The notes: generated by a model not told the origin, from the letters alone. Counted from the stretch's first letter, positions 35,617 to 44,620 are shown. The stretch: 64,000 nt of DNA from Haloarcula salina (GCF_010119195.1 NZ_WRXL01000003.1:359639-423638); one strand, 5' to 3'. Numbers and translations are program-made.

Positions 35617-37701
35617 TCAGCCCGCCCGGTCGACCGCTTCTGCCAGCAGTTCGGTCACGCCGACGATTTCGATGTCGTTCTCGTAGCCACCGGTCTTCCG
35701 TCCGTCCTCGTACATCGTCATGCACATCGGGCACGCGACGACGAACTTCCCGACGGCGTCGCCGGCGTCGGTGTCCTCCAGGGCCTCGCGCAGGCGCTCC
35801 TCGCTCGGCTTGGTATCCTCCTCGAAGTCCATCCAGAGGCCGCCGCCGCCGCCGCCACAGCAGAAGGAGTCGTCGCGGTTGCGCGGCATCTCGTGGAGGT
35901 CCGCGCCGGTGGCCCGCACGAGGTCCCGCGGGGCCTCGAACACGTCGTTGTACCGCCCGAGGTGACAGGGGTCGTGGTAGGTGACGGTGTAGTCGAGTTC
36001 GGTCCCGGCGAGGCCGAGCGCGCCCGACTCCGCGAGATCCGCGACCACCTGCGTGTAGTGGAACACGTCCGAGCCGTCCCACTCGCAGGCCTCGAACTCG
36101 GGGTACTCGTTGGCGAACGTGTTGTAGGCGTGGGGGTCCGTCGTCACGATGGACTCGTACTCGCAGTCCGCGATGGCGGCCGCGTTGTCCTCGACGAGCA
36201 TCTCGTAGAGGCCCTCCTCGCCGACGCGGCGCACGTCGTTGCCGTCGGTCTGTTCGGCCTCGTAGAGGATGCCGTAGTCGACGCCGGCGGCCTCGAACAC
36301 CGTGGCGAGCGCGCGGGCGATCTTGCGGTTTCGCTCGTCGTAGCTCGGGTAGTCGCCGACGTACCAGAGGTACTCGACGGACTCCTCGCGGGCGTCGGGG
36401 ACCTCGAAGTCGAGGTCCTCGGTCCAGTCGGGGCGCTTGCGCTCGGGGTCGCCGAAGGTGTTGCCGTGCTGGAACACGTTCATCATGGCGTCCTGGACGT
36501 GCTCGTCCATCTCCCCGGCCTCCGTGAGCCGGCGGTTCATCTCCGTGAACTGTGTGACGTGCTCGATGTCGACCGGGCAGGCGTCCATGCAGGCCATACA
36601 GGACATACAGGACTCCATGGTGTGTGCGTCGATGACCGAACTGCCCCCGTCTGCGACGATAGGCACGTCCTCGCCGCCGGCGTCGCGCTCCTCGCGGTAG
36701 CGTTTCAGGTCGAGGATGACGTTGCGCGGGTCGAGCGGCCGGCCCGCCTCCTTCGCGGGGCAGACCGACGAACACCGGCCGCACTTCGTACAGGCGTCGT
36801 GGTCGAGCAACTGCTTCCAGGAGAAGTCGTCGATGTCGCTGGGCCCGATGTCCTCCGGGGCGGCGTCGCCCGGCACGCCCGGCAGTCGGACGCCGGCCTT
36901 CTCGTCGCGGGCGACGAGATTGGCGAACGACGAGAGCATGTGGAACGGCTTGGCGTAGGGGATCCAGGCGACGAACCACAGCGCGACGAGCGCGTGGCTC
37001 CACCAGACGAACGGGTAGGCCGCGGCGGCCTGCTCGGCGGTCACGCCGGCCAGCACCAGCACGTCTTTGACGAACCAGCCGACGAAGCTCACCGTCTCGA
37101 AGGACACGTCGCGGATCGTTGACGTGCCGAGGATGCGGACCCCCTCGGTGAGGTAACCGCCGACGCCCAGCACGAACAGCGCGCCGAGAAAGAGGTCGTC
37201 CTCGCGGGAGGTGTGCCGGTCGTGGAGGCGCTCCATCCGGCGGCCGTAGCGCCGCCACAGCGCCACGCCGACGCCGACGACGAACAGCAGCCCCATCGCG
37301 TCCATCACGAACGAATAGGAGAGGTAAAAGCGCCCGACGAAGAAGGACTCGCCGGTCAGCGGCCGGTAGAGGTCCATGTCGATACCGAGAATCGTCGTGC
37401 CGATGAGCAGCGTCAGGAAGCCCCAGACGACGAAGGCGTGCATCACGCCGGCGACGGCGTCGCGGTCCAGTTGCTTGCGGTTCGAGAGCGCGAGTCGCGC
37501 CGCCGCGAGCGTCCGGCCGGGCAGGTCGTCGAGGCGCTCGACCGGGTCGTCGCTCCCCTGCGCGTAGCGACTGATCCGCGCGTACACGCCGTAGAAAAAG
37601 ACCAGAAGGGCGAGCGCCGCGAGGTAGTAGAAGAGGGCCTTCCCCACGGACCCGATGCGCCAGAACGTGGGCCGCGTGGTCGCCTGGAGTGCCATTGACA
37701 T
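35617..37701 (-). CDS. Membrane-anchored HdrB/HdrC-like iron-sulfur oxidoreductase
   Basis: The protein has 694 residues (ATG at 37701, or 37695). Residues about 15-270 carry six or so transmembrane helices of the NarI/cytochrome b type. Two 4Fe-4S clusters follow: CTKCGRCSSVCP (about 312-323) and CMSCMACMDACP (about 370-381). Two CCG-type domains (DPCHLGRYNDVFE and FCCGGGGGGLW) close it. Such proteins pass electrons between quinones and flavoproteins. Heterodisulfide reductase itself is not expected in haloarchaea, so the partner is probably an electron-transfer flavoprotein or acyl-CoA system elsewhere. Confidence 0.88.
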   Translation of the reverse strand: MSMALQATTRPTFWRIGSVGKALFYYLAALALLVFFYGVYARISRYAQGSDDPVERLDDLPGRTLAAARLALSNRKQLDRDAVAGVMHAFVVWGFLTLLIGTTILGIDMDLYRPLTGESFFVGRFYLSYSFVMDAMGLLFVVGVGVALWRRYGRRMERLHDRHTSREDDLFLGALFVLGVGGYLTEGVRILGTSTIRDVSFETVSFVGWFVKDVLVLAGVTAEQAAAAYPFVWWSHALVALWFVAWIPYAKPFHMLSSFANLVARDEKAGVRLPGVPGDAAPEDIGPSDIDDFSWKQLLDHDACTKCGRCSSVCPAKEAGRPLDPRNVILDLKRYREERDAGGEDVPIVADGGSSVIDAHTMESCMSCMACMDACPVDIEHVTQFTEMNRRLTEAGEMDEHVQDAMMNVFQHGNTFGDPERKRPDWTEDLDFEVPDAREESVEYLWYVGDYPSYDERNRKIARALATVFEAAGVDYGILYEAEQTDGNDVRRVGEEGLYEMLVEDNAAAIADCEYESIVTTDPHAYNTFANEYPEFEACEWDGSDVFHYTQVVADLAESGALGLAGTELDYTVTYHDPCHLGRYNDVFEAPRDLVRATGADLHEMPRNRDDSFCCGGGGGGLWMDFEEDTKPSEERLREALEDTDAGDAVGKFVVACPMCMTMYEDGRKTGGYENDIEIVGVTELLAEAVDRAG

Positions 37702-37845
37702 ACGGTAACACGCGGTTCGCGAGCGCTTAAAGGTTGCCACACCCCTGTCCCGTCTTGCGGGAATTCAGACGCCGTTGAAAGTTTCACCGACTTTCAGTTG
37801 CCCGTCCGACAGATATTTGTTCACAGGGACGTAGGTTGTGGTTCG

Positions 37846-38466
37846 ATGGACGAGAAGACCGAAGAGCTCCGTGACATCTTCATGGACGTGGCCGAAGAGG
37901 GGTCAGTCACGGAGTCACAGGAGGCGTCGAGGGGGTCTCTCACCGACACCGACGAGGCCAGCGTCGCCGAGCGCCTCGGCGCGGTCGTCTCGCGGATGCG
38001 CGAGCGATACGCCTTCGAGACCGAGCTCGACGACGAGACGCTGGTCACCGTCGTCCGCCGGTTCTACGATGGAAGCGACGACGCGGCCGTCGCCGACGAA
38101 CTCGGCGTCGACGAGTCCGCCGTCGTCGAGGCGCGCCTCGACCTGCACCTCGTCCGCGAGGCGGACACCGAGGCCCCGTTCGACCTGGCCGCGTTCCGCC
38201 GCCGCGTGGCCGACGCGGACCCGACCACCGCCGAACTCGCCGAGACGTTCGACATCGACGAGTCCTGGGCCGCCCACTACCGCCGCGTCGTCGGCGCGCA
38301 GGACGCCGCCCGGCGGGTGTCCCACCGCTTCCAGAGCGAGTTCGAGGACGTGCTCACCGACGCCGGCCTGTCCACCCAGCACGCCGCGTCCGTCCGCGAG
38401 GACGGCCTCGACGAGGCTACGGAGGACATCGACTCGCTCGACTCCGACGCCGACGTGTCGATGTGA
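37846..38466 (+). CDS. cmi4: Conditioned medium-induced protein 4 (CMI4) homologue
   Basis: The 206-residue acidic cytoplasmic protein starts MDEKTEELRDIFMDVAEEG and contains GSLTDTDEASVAERLGAVV and several helical segments resembling tandem helix-turn-helix units (ADELGVDESAVVEARLDLHL; ELAETFDIDESWAAHY). It matches haloarchaeal CMI4, whose transcription responds to conditioned medium; its molecular function is not known. The ATG at 37846 fits the family better than an upstream in-frame GTG. Confidence 0.72.
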   Translation: MDEKTEELRDIFMDVAEEGSVTESQEASRGSLTDTDEASVAERLGAVVSRMRERYAFETELDDETLVTVVRRFYDGSDDAAVADELGVDESAVVEARLDLHLVREADTEAPFDLAAFRRRVADADPTTAELAETFDIDESWAAHYRRVVGAQDAARRVSHRFQSEFEDVLTDAGLSTQHAASVREDGLDEATEDIDSLDSDADVSM

Positions 38467-38519
38467 CCGAACTCGGACCGGACGAACCTTTTTGACCGAA
38501 CACGGGCCCAGCGAGGGCC

Positions 38520-39182
38520 ATGTCGACCCACACGTTCCGGGACCTGGAAACGGCCGCTTACTGCCCGCGGAAGCTCTACTATCGGCGGCGCGACGGCGCG
38601 AGCGAGGTCCCCGACGAGATCGAACAGATCCGGTCGCTCTCGCTGGAGTACGAGCGCCTGTTGACCGACGACGCCGCCCTGCTCGCCGCGCCCGTCGAGG
38701 TCGGTCCCGAGGAATACCGCGACCGGCTCCGGTCCCTGCGGGACCGACTCGCCGACTGGGACGCGCTCGTCGCGCCAGCCGACACGAACGCCTATCTGGA
38801 GGGCAAGGACGCCCGCGGCATCGCTCACAAGCTCGTCGCCGGCGCGGACGGGACCGTCCCGGCGCTTTCCTTCGCCGGGCGGCCGCCCGAGAACGGCGTC
38901 TGGGAGCCACAGACCGTCCGGCTCGTCGCCGCCGCGAAGGCGCTGGCCTGGGAGCGCGAACGGGCGGTCGAACACGCCTACGCCGAGTACCCGGCCTACG
39001 GCGTGGTCCGCAGAATCGACGTGAACGCGCGGCGCGCCGGTGTCTACCGGCGGGCGGTCCGGACCGCCGACAGCATCGACGGCCCGCCGGGTCGGGTCCG
39101 CAACGACGCCAAGTGCGCGCCCTGCGAGTTCCGCGAGAACTGCGGCGTCAAGACGCGGTCGCTCCGGTCTATGCTCCGCTAA
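38520..39182 (+). CDS. Cas4-like PD-(D/E)XK family protein outside any CRISPR locus
   Basis: The 220-residue protein has the Cas4 cysteine set: C15 (YCPRKLYY) and C199, C202, C208 (CAPCEFRENC), which hold a 4Fe-4S cluster in Cas4. The nuclease core is altered. Where Cas4 has GxxD and ExK, I see AHKLVAGADG and LSFAGRPPENG, so the catalytic lysine and probably an aspartate are missing. No cas gene or repeat array is in the window. It may be a regulatory or DNA-binding relative of Cas4/RecB. A TTTTT run at 38489 and AT-rich bases precede the ATG. Confidence 0.78.
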   Translation: MSTHTFRDLETAAYCPRKLYYRRRDGASEVPDEIEQIRSLSLEYERLLTDDAALLAAPVEVGPEEYRDRLRSLRDRLADWDALVAPADTNAYLEGKDARGIAHKLVAGADGTVPALSFAGRPPENGVWEPQTVRLVAAAKALAWERERAVEHAYAEYPAYGVVRRIDVNARRAGVYRRAVRTADSIDGPPGRVRNDAKCAPCEFRENCGVKTRSLRSMLR

Positions 39183-39198
39183 GTCCGTCGACCGGCCG

Positions 39199-39780
39199 TC
39201 ACTCGCGGTCGGCCAGCCACGCCTCGATCTCGTCGGCCATCGCGCCCCGGCGGTGGATCGTCCCCGCGCGCACGTCCACGACGGTCGAACTCGTCCCACC
39301 GGTCTCGCCGCCGTCCAGCACCGCGTCGGCGCGCTCGGCGATGGCGTCGAGATCGTCGACGGTCCGCGCGCTCGGCTTCCCGGAGACGTTGGCGCTGGTC
39401 GCCGTCAGCGGCCCGCTCTCGGCCAGCAGATCGAGCGCTACCTGGTGGTCGGGGACGCGGATGCCGACGCGGTCGCGGCCGGCGACCAGCGCGTCCGGGA
39501 CCGCCTCGCGGCGCTCGACGACGACCGTGACGGGGCCGGGGAGGAACGCGCGCATGAACGCCAGTTCGCGCTCGGTCGGCCGCGTGTACTCGCGCGCCGT
39601 CTCGACGTCCGGGACCGCCATCGAGATCGGCTCGTCGCGGTCGCGCCCCTTCGCGGCGAAGACGCCCTCGACGGCGTGGGCGTCCAGTGCGTCCGCCCCG
39701 AGGCCGTACACCGTCTCCGTCGGGTAGACGACGAGCCCGCCGCCGCGGACGGCGGCCGCGGCGTCTGCGATCGTCGCCAT
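39199..39780 (-). CDS. L-threonylcarbamoyladenylate synthase (Sua5/YrdC family)
   Basis: It makes threonylcarbamoyl-AMP for the t6A modification of tRNAs reading ANN codons. The 193-residue protein covers the YrdC domain: VVYPTETVYGLGADAL, AAKGRDRDEPISMAVPD, PGPVTVVVERR, RVGIRVPDH and TATSANVSGKPSARTV. It lacks the C-terminal Sua5 domain. The start is ATG at 39780. It is third in a minus-strand unit behind the glutaredoxin-like and redoxin genes, only two bases from the latter. Confidence 0.9.
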   Translation of the reverse strand: MATIADAAAAVRGGGLVVYPTETVYGLGADALDAHAVEGVFAAKGRDRDEPISMAVPDVETAREYTRPTERELAFMRAFLPGPVTVVVERREAVPDALVAGRDRVGIRVPDHQVALDLLAESGPLTATSANVSGKPSARTVDDLDAIAERADAVLDGGETGGTSSTVVDVRAGTIHRRGAMADEIEAWLADRE

Positions 39781-39782
39781 GG

Positions 39783-40292
39783 TCAGAGCTGGGCCTCGAC
39801 GGCGTCGTAGTCGGGGAAGTCGGGCCACTCCGCGGCCACCCAGGCGTACTCGACGGTCCGGTCGCCGTCGAGGACGAACACCGCCGGTCGCGGCTCTTCG
39901 AGGCCGGCCATCCCGTCGAGGTCCATGTCGATGCCGTACTCGCGGGCGACGCCGTTGCCCGGGTCCGAGAACAGCCGGTAGTCGCCGGCGATGTCGCGCT
40001 CGTCGAGCAGTCGCTTGTGGGCGTACGGCGTCGAGATGGAACAGCCGACGACGGTGGCGTCCTCGTGCCACCCGCGGTCGCGGATCTCGTTCCAGACGTA
40101 CGTGGCCGGGAACGCCCCGTCCATCGCGTGGAAGACGAGCACCACGCGGTCGCTGTCGGCACACAGCGACGACAGCGACTCGTCCTCCCAGTACTCGTCG
40201 TTCACGAGCGGGCGGGTGAAATCGGGGGCCGTCTCGCCTTCCTCGGGGTACTCGATCTCGTCCAGATCGACCACGTCGAAGTCGAGGTCCAT
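39783..40292 (-). CDS. Redoxin/peroxiredoxin-fold protein lacking the peroxidatic cysteine
   Basis: The 169-residue protein has a thioredoxin fold of the AhpC/TSA class: APDFTRPLVND at the start, VVLVFHAMDGAFPATYVWNE as the active-site segment and YGIDMDLDGMAGLEEPRPAVFVLD later. In peroxiredoxins the motif is TxxC; here it reads TYVW, with Trp in place of Cys. Cysteines remain only at SLCADS and VGCSIS. Its activity is thus uncertain. Its ATG overlaps the glutaredoxin stop by one base. Confidence 0.8.
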   Translation of the reverse strand: MDLDFDVVDLDEIEYPEEGETAPDFTRPLVNDEYWEDESLSSLCADSDRVVLVFHAMDGAFPATYVWNEIRDRGWHEDATVVGCSISTPYAHKRLLDERDIAGDYRLFSDPGNGVAREYGIDMDLDGMAGLEEPRPAVFVLDGDRTVEYAWVAAEWPDFPDYDAVEAQL

Positions 40293-40561
40293 CAGGCCGC
40301 ACCCCCCGTGTCGCCGCCGTACGTCCGGTCGAGGTAGTCGACGATGTTGGCGCTCTCGGACATCGTCACGCCGGTGTCCTCGTCGACGATGGCCGGGACG
40401 GTCCGCTTGCCCGTGAGGCGCTTGACCACGTCCCGCTCGGAGTGCATCGGCTCGACGAACCGCGAGCGGTATTCGAGCCCGAGAGCGTCCAGTTTCCGGA
40501 CGACGCGCTCGCAGAACGGACACGCCTGCAGCCGATACAGCGTGAGTGTGGGGTCGCTCAT
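40292..40561 (-). CDS. Glutaredoxin-like / GST N-terminal domain protein
   Basis: The 89-residue protein has a CPFC redox motif (residues 14-17), then RKLDALGLEYRSRFV, the cis-proline segment TVPAIVDED and SESANIVDYLDRTYG, which is the GST_N pattern. Haloarchaea use gamma-glutamylcysteine rather than glutathione, so that thiol may be the partner. It is first in the unit with redoxin and YrdC genes. Confidence 0.88.
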   Translation of the reverse strand: MSDPTLTLYRLQACPFCERVVRKLDALGLEYRSRFVEPMHSERDVVKRLTGKRTVPAIVDEDTGVTMSESANIVDYLDRTYGGDTGGAA

Positions 40562-40655
40562 ACGGCGGTGGTACGCGCGAACGCCGTGTAAGGCCTTCGG
40601 CGGCGGTGGGTCCATGACAAGTCTTAATCCCCGTGCATCACAACTTCGACCGTTG

Positions 40656-42044
40656 ATGTCCCTGGACCCACCTGTGCCGTTCGAGTTATCTCCAGCGACG
40701 CTGCAAGCGATCGACGTCGTCGGCGTCCCAGTTCCCCAAAGCGCGGTCCTCTTCGGCGGTATCGCCACGATCGTGGCCCTCATCGTTCTCTCGGCGTTCT
40801 TCTCGTCCTCGGAAATCGCGATGTTCTCGCTGCCCGCCCACCGGACCGAGGCGCTCGTCGAAGACGGAATCAAGGGCGCGAAGACGCTCAAGGACCTCAA
40901 GAGCGACCCCCACCGCCTGCTCGTCACCATCCTCGTCGGGAACAACCTCGTCAACATCGCGATGTCCTCCATCGCGACGGGGCTGCTGGCGATGTACGTC
41001 GAGAGCCAGGGCGTCGCCGTCGCCATCGCGACCTTCGGAATCACCGCCATCGTCCTGCTGTTCGGCGAGAGCGCCCCGAAGAGCTACGCGGTCGAGAACA
41101 CCGAGTCCTGGGCGCTCACCATCGCGCGCCCGCTCCGCGTCGCCGAGCGGGTCCTGCTGCCGCTCATCCTCTTGTTCGACTACCTCACTCGGGTCGTCAA
41201 CAAGATCACCGGCGGCCGGTCGGCCATCGAGACGTCCTACGTCACCCGCGAGGAGATTCAGGACATCATCGAGACGGGCGAGCGCGAGGGCGTCCTGGAC
41301 GAGGAGGAGCGCGAGATGCTCCAGCGCACCCTGCGGTTCAACGACACCATCGCCAAGGAGGTGATGACGCCGCGACTCGACATGACCGCCGTCGCGAAGG
41401 AATCCTCCATCGAGGAGGCCCTGGAGACATGTATCCAGAGCGGCCACGCCCGCATCCCCGTCTACGAGGGGAGCCTGGACAACGTCATCGGCGTCATCCA
41501 CATCCGCGACCTCGTCCGCGACCTCAACTACGGCGAGGCGCTGGCCCGTGACATGGACTTGGAGGACCTCATCGAACCGACGCTGCACGTCCCCGAGTCC
41601 AAGAACGTCGACGACCTGCTGACGGAGATGCGCAAAGAGCGCATGCACATGGTCATCGTCATCGACGAGTTCGGGACCACCGAGGGGCTGGTGACGATGG
41701 AGGACCTGACCGAGGAGATCGTCGGCGAGATCCTCGAAGGCGAGGAGGAAGAGCCCATCGAGTACGTCGACGACGACACCGTGACGGTCAAAGGCGAGGT
41801 CAACATCGAGGAGGTCAACGAGGCGCTGGACCTCGAACTCCCCGAGGGCGAGGAGTTCGAGACCATCGCCGGCTTCATCTTCAACCGCGCCGGCCGCCTC
41901 GTCGAGGAGGGCGAGACCATCACCTACGACGGCGTCGAGATCCGCGTCGAGCAGGTCGAGAACACGCGCATCATGAAGGCGCGCGTGGTCCGCCTCGACC
42001 GGGACGCGGAGGACCCCGAGGACGCCGAGGTCACGACGGAGTGA
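40656..42044 (+). CDS. HlyC/CorC-family membrane protein with CBS domains
   Basis: The 462-residue protein has an N-terminal CNNM (DUF21) region with four membrane segments (about 30-170; SAFFSSSEIAMFSLPAHR and VGNNLVNIAMSSIATG are family motifs), two CBS domains (about 215-345: VMTPRLDMTAV, IPVYEGSLDNVIGVIHIRDLV, VIVIDEFGTTEGLVTMEDL) and a CorC_HlyC C-terminal domain (about 375-455). Relatives move or sense magnesium or other divalent ions. It is a single gene, with ATG at 40656. Confidence 0.92.
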   Translation: MSLDPPVPFELSPATLQAIDVVGVPVPQSAVLFGGIATIVALIVLSAFFSSSEIAMFSLPAHRTEALVEDGIKGAKTLKDLKSDPHRLLVTILVGNNLVNIAMSSIATGLLAMYVESQGVAVAIATFGITAIVLLFGESAPKSYAVENTESWALTIARPLRVAERVLLPLILLFDYLTRVVNKITGGRSAIETSYVTREEIQDIIETGEREGVLDEEEREMLQRTLRFNDTIAKEVMTPRLDMTAVAKESSIEEALETCIQSGHARIPVYEGSLDNVIGVIHIRDLVRDLNYGEALARDMDLEDLIEPTLHVPESKNVDDLLTEMRKERMHMVIVIDEFGTTEGLVTMEDLTEEIVGEILEGEEEEPIEYVDDDTVTVKGEVNIEEVNEALDLELPEGEEFETIAGFIFNRAGRLVEEGETITYDGVEIRVEQVENTRIMKARVVRLDRDAEDPEDAEVTTE

Positions 42045-42071
42045 GCCGGGGCGTCCGGACCGTCACGCTCG

Positions 42072-42281
42072 CTATTTTCGGCCGTACGTCACTCGCGTCG
42101 CGAGGTCGTCGAGTCGCCGCTTGACCCCGCCGAGCCACGCCGCCGGCGAGACGGCGCGGGCCTCGTCCTCGTCGATTTCGATGCGGGCCTCGCCGAAGAC
42201 GTCCCGTTCGTCGCCGTCCGCCGTCGCGTCGACGACAGTCGACATGCTACAGCGGCCGCAGGATTCGGCGTCGTCGTTCAT
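42072..42281 (-). CDS. Hypothetical 69-residue protein with CGRC motif
   Basis: The frame is open to 42350, but ATG at 42281 (MNDDAESCGRCSMS) gives a sensible start. It has one CxxC pair (residues 8-11), an acidic middle and a basic C-terminus (RLDDLATRVTYGRK). It may bind a metal through one half of a zinc ribbon. No family is recognised. It is divergent from the phosphate transporter. Confidence 0.5.
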   Translation of the reverse strand: MNDDAESCGRCSMSTVVDATADGDERDVFGEARIEIDEDEARAVSPAAWLGGVKRRLDDLATRVTYGRK

Positions 42282-42377
42282 GCCACGGTGTACCACGCCC
42301 AGCCTGACAAACGTGTCGGTCGCCTCGGACGGACAGAACGGTAGGCTCATTGCGGGGAGGGGACAAGCCGGGCGTAG

Positions 42378-43577
42378 ATGGTCGCGACGAGTGTCCTCGT
42401 GACGCTGCTTATCGCTTCGCTCGCGAGCCTGTTCATGGCGTGGGCCATCGGCGCGGGTTCGTCGGGGTCGACGCCCTTCGCGCCGGCAGTCGGCGCGAAC
42501 GCGATTTCGGTCATGCGAGCGGGCTTTCTCGTCGGTATCCTCGGACTGGCCGGGGCCGTGTTACAGGGCGCGAACGTCACCGAGACCGTCGGGAGCGGGC
42601 TGGTCGTCTTCCCAGACGGCACCGGCCTGTCGGCGGTGGCCGCAATCATCGCCCTCCTGACGGCGGCCCTGCTGGTGGCCGTCGGCATCTTCACCGGCTA
42701 CCCGATCGCGACGGCGTTCACCGTCACCGGCGCGGTCGTCGGCGTCGGCCTGGCGATGGGCGGCCAGCCCGCGACGGCGAAGTACATCGAGATCGTCTCG
42801 CTGTGGGTCGCGGTTCCCTTCGTCGGCGGCGGGATGGCCTTCGCCGTCGCCTGGCTGTTGCGCCACGAGGCCACCGAGGAGGGACGGCTCGTCCCCCTGC
42901 TGGCCGGCGTCGTCGGCGCTATTCTCGCCAACGTCGAGTTCGTCCTGCTGGCCCCCGGCGACGAGCAGGTGTCCGTCGCGCGGGCACTCGCTCGCTCGCT
43001 CGACGCGCCGCCGCTCCCGACGATCGCGGCGATCACGCTGTGCTGTGGCGCGGTCGCGGCGGCGCTGCTGTACCGGGACGTGCGGGCCGACGAGGCCGCC
43101 GGCCAGCGCCACTTCCTGCTCGTGCTGGGCGGCCTCGTCGCCTTCTCGGCCGGCGGCAGTCAGGTCGGCCTCGCCCTCGGTCCGCTGCTCCCGCTGCTCG
43201 GGACCGGACCGACGGCGGCGATTCCCATCACCGGCGTCCTGCTGTTCGGCGGCGTCGGCCTCCTGATCGGCTCCTGGACCGGCGCGCCGCGGATGATCAA
43301 GGCGCTGGCACAGGACTACTCCTCGCTCGGCCCGCGCCGGTCCATCGCGGCGCTCATCCCCAGTTTCGTCATCGCCCAGACCGCCGTGTTCTTCGGCATC
43401 CCCGTCTCGTTCAACGAGATCATCGTCTCGGCCATCGTCGGCTCCGGGGCCGCCGCGGGCGGGGGCGAGGTCAGCCGCGAGAAGATGGGCAAGACGGTGC
43501 TCGCCTGGGCCGGGTCGCTGGCGCTCGCGTTCGGCCTGAGCTACGGCGTGTTCGCGGCCGTCTCGCTGGTCCGTTAG
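42378..43577 (+). CDS. PiT-family inorganic phosphate transporter
   Basis: The 399-residue membrane protein has the two-repeat PiT architecture. Signature segments are PFAPAVGANAISVMRAGFLVG (first, GANA in place of GANDVANA) and FFGIPVSFNEIIVSAIVGSGAA (second). Ten or so hydrophobic helices are visible, with KMGKTVLAW before the last. Such proteins import phosphate with a cation. The start ATG at 42378 leaves a short overlap-free gap to the divergent gene. It shares 4 bases of stop with the next gene on the minus strand. Confidence 0.88.
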   Translation: MVATSVLVTLLIASLASLFMAWAIGAGSSGSTPFAPAVGANAISVMRAGFLVGILGLAGAVLQGANVTETVGSGLVVFPDGTGLSAVAAIIALLTAALLVAVGIFTGYPIATAFTVTGAVVGVGLAMGGQPATAKYIEIVSLWVAVPFVGGGMAFAVAWLLRHEATEEGRLVPLLAGVVGAILANVEFVLLAPGDEQVSVARALARSLDAPPLPTIAAITLCCGAVAAALLYRDVRADEAAGQRHFLLVLGGLVAFSAGGSQVGLALGPLLPLLGTGPTAAIPITGVLLFGGVGLLIGSWTGAPRMIKALAQDYSSLGPRRSIAALIPSFVIAQTAVFFGIPVSFNEIIVSAIVGSGAAAGGGEVSREKMGKTVLAWAGSLALAFGLSYGVFAAVSLVR

Positions 43578-43753
43578 CGCAGGACGAGCAGGTAGGTAAG
43601 GGTCGCCACGACGAGCGTGGCGAGAGCGAGGTTCGTCGTCGTGTTCTGTACCAGCCCGAAGAACGACAGTCCCCACAGCGCGACCGCGCTGAACGCGAGC
43701 GACAGCAGCAGGTCGAGCGCGAGCAACACGCGGATGTCCCCGTCGGATGCCAT
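43574..43753 (-). CDS. Small membrane protein, 59 residues
   Basis: ATG at 43753 (MASDGDIRVLLALDLLLS) gives a 59-residue protein with two membrane helices (about 9-30 and 40-58) and almost no soluble part. The frame continues upstream, but the added N-terminus is basic and not membrane-like. Small two-helix proteins of this kind are common in haloarchaea; no function is assigned. Confidence 0.55.
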   Translation of the reverse strand: MASDGDIRVLLALDLLLSLAFSAVALWGLSFFGLVQNTTTNLALATLVVATLTYLLVLR

Positions 43754-43829
43754 GTGCGAACAGGCGCGTCCTGTCGCAATATATATCCGGGTCGTTGGGC
43801 TTTTGTTCGCCCGCGGCAAGACCAGTTCG

Positions 43830-44147
43830 ATGAATGTCACGAACAGGCGCGGAACGCCGGTCGACCCGGTCCCGTTTCTCGTCGTCGCGCTGTCCGGTAT
43901 TCTCCTGAGCTACGTCTTCCTCCCGTCGTACCTGCTCTATCTCGGCGCGCCGCTCACGGCGGCGCTCGCGGCCACGACCCTCGTCGCCGCTGCGTCGGTC
44001 GCCGCGTCGTTCTACCGCTACTGCTGGACGGTCCGCCCGGCGCTCCGCGGCGAGGTCCCCGCGTCGCTGCGCTTCCAGCGCCTCGTCTACGGGACCGCGG
44101 TGATCGGTGGTCTCCTCGTCCTGCTGGCGCTCCCGCTCTTGCTGTGA
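43830..44147 (+). CDS. Small membrane protein, 105 residues
   Basis: It starts at ATG 43830. Three hydrophobic segments are visible (about 14-34, 36-60, 86-105) with a basic loop between (SFYRYCWTVRPALRG). No conserved motif is known to me. It is divergent from the 59-residue protein and upstream of an SRPBCC protein. Confidence 0.65.
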   Translation: MNVTNRRGTPVDPVPFLVVALSGILLSYVFLPSYLLYLGAPLTAALAATTLVAAASVAASFYRYCWTVRPALRGEVPASLRFQRLVYGTAVIGGLLVLLALPLLL

Positions 44148-44215
44148 CGGCGTCACCGGACCACGGACCGCTTGACAGCCCCCACAGTCATTATCCCGGG
44201 CCGTCAGGGAGTGGT

Positions 44216-44620
44216 ATGCGCACGGTGGAGGCGTCGACGTTCGTTCCCGCGTCGGCGGTCCGGGTGGAGACGTTTCTCACGCCCGAGACCGTCGTCGAGG
44301 CGGAGGGCACGTTCGCGGTGGTCGACGTCGCCGGGGACCCACCCGTCGTGACCGGGCGGGCGAGCGGCATGACGGCGACGTTCGCCTTCGAGGAGCGGTC
44401 CGACGGCTACGAGTACGCCCAGCAGGGGTCTGCCGGACCGTTCGAGGCGATGGAGACCACGCTGACCTGGGCGGGCCGCGACGACGGCACGACCGTCACC
44501 GCCCGGTCGTCCGTGAGCCTCGGCCTGCCGCTCGCGTCGCTGACCGACCGCGTGGCGGCCTGGAAGCGCCGCGGCGAACTCAAACGCCTGCTCGCCCGCG
44601 TCGAGGCCGAGTTCGAGTAG
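44216..44620 (+). CDS. SRPBCC-type small-ligand-binding protein
   Basis: The 134-residue protein begins RTVEASTFVPASAVRVETFLTPET, the first strand and helix of the SRPBCC (START/Bet v1) fold, and ends with the long C-terminal helix LKRLLARVEAEFE. Members bind lipids, cyclase substrates or other hydrophobic ligands. The ligand is unknown. It is convergent with the next gene; the ATG at 44216 follows a GTGG stretch, with no clear ribosome site. Confidence 0.75.
   Translation: MRTVEASTFVPASAVRVETFLTPETVVEAEGTFAVVDVAGDPPVVTGRASGMTATFAFEERSDGYEYAQQGSAGPFEAMETTLTWAGRDDGTTVTARSSVSLGLPLASLTDRVAAWKRRGELKRLLARVEAEFE

Noticed and set aside
36600-36850. True heterodisulfide reductase of methanogens
   Set aside because: The Fe-S and CCG motifs match the superfamily, but coenzyme M/B are not expected in haloarchaea, so I call it an HdrB/C-like oxidoreductase.
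38520-39182. CRISPR-Cas locus
   Set aside because: A Cas4-like gene is present, but no repeat array or other cas gene is visible in the whole window.
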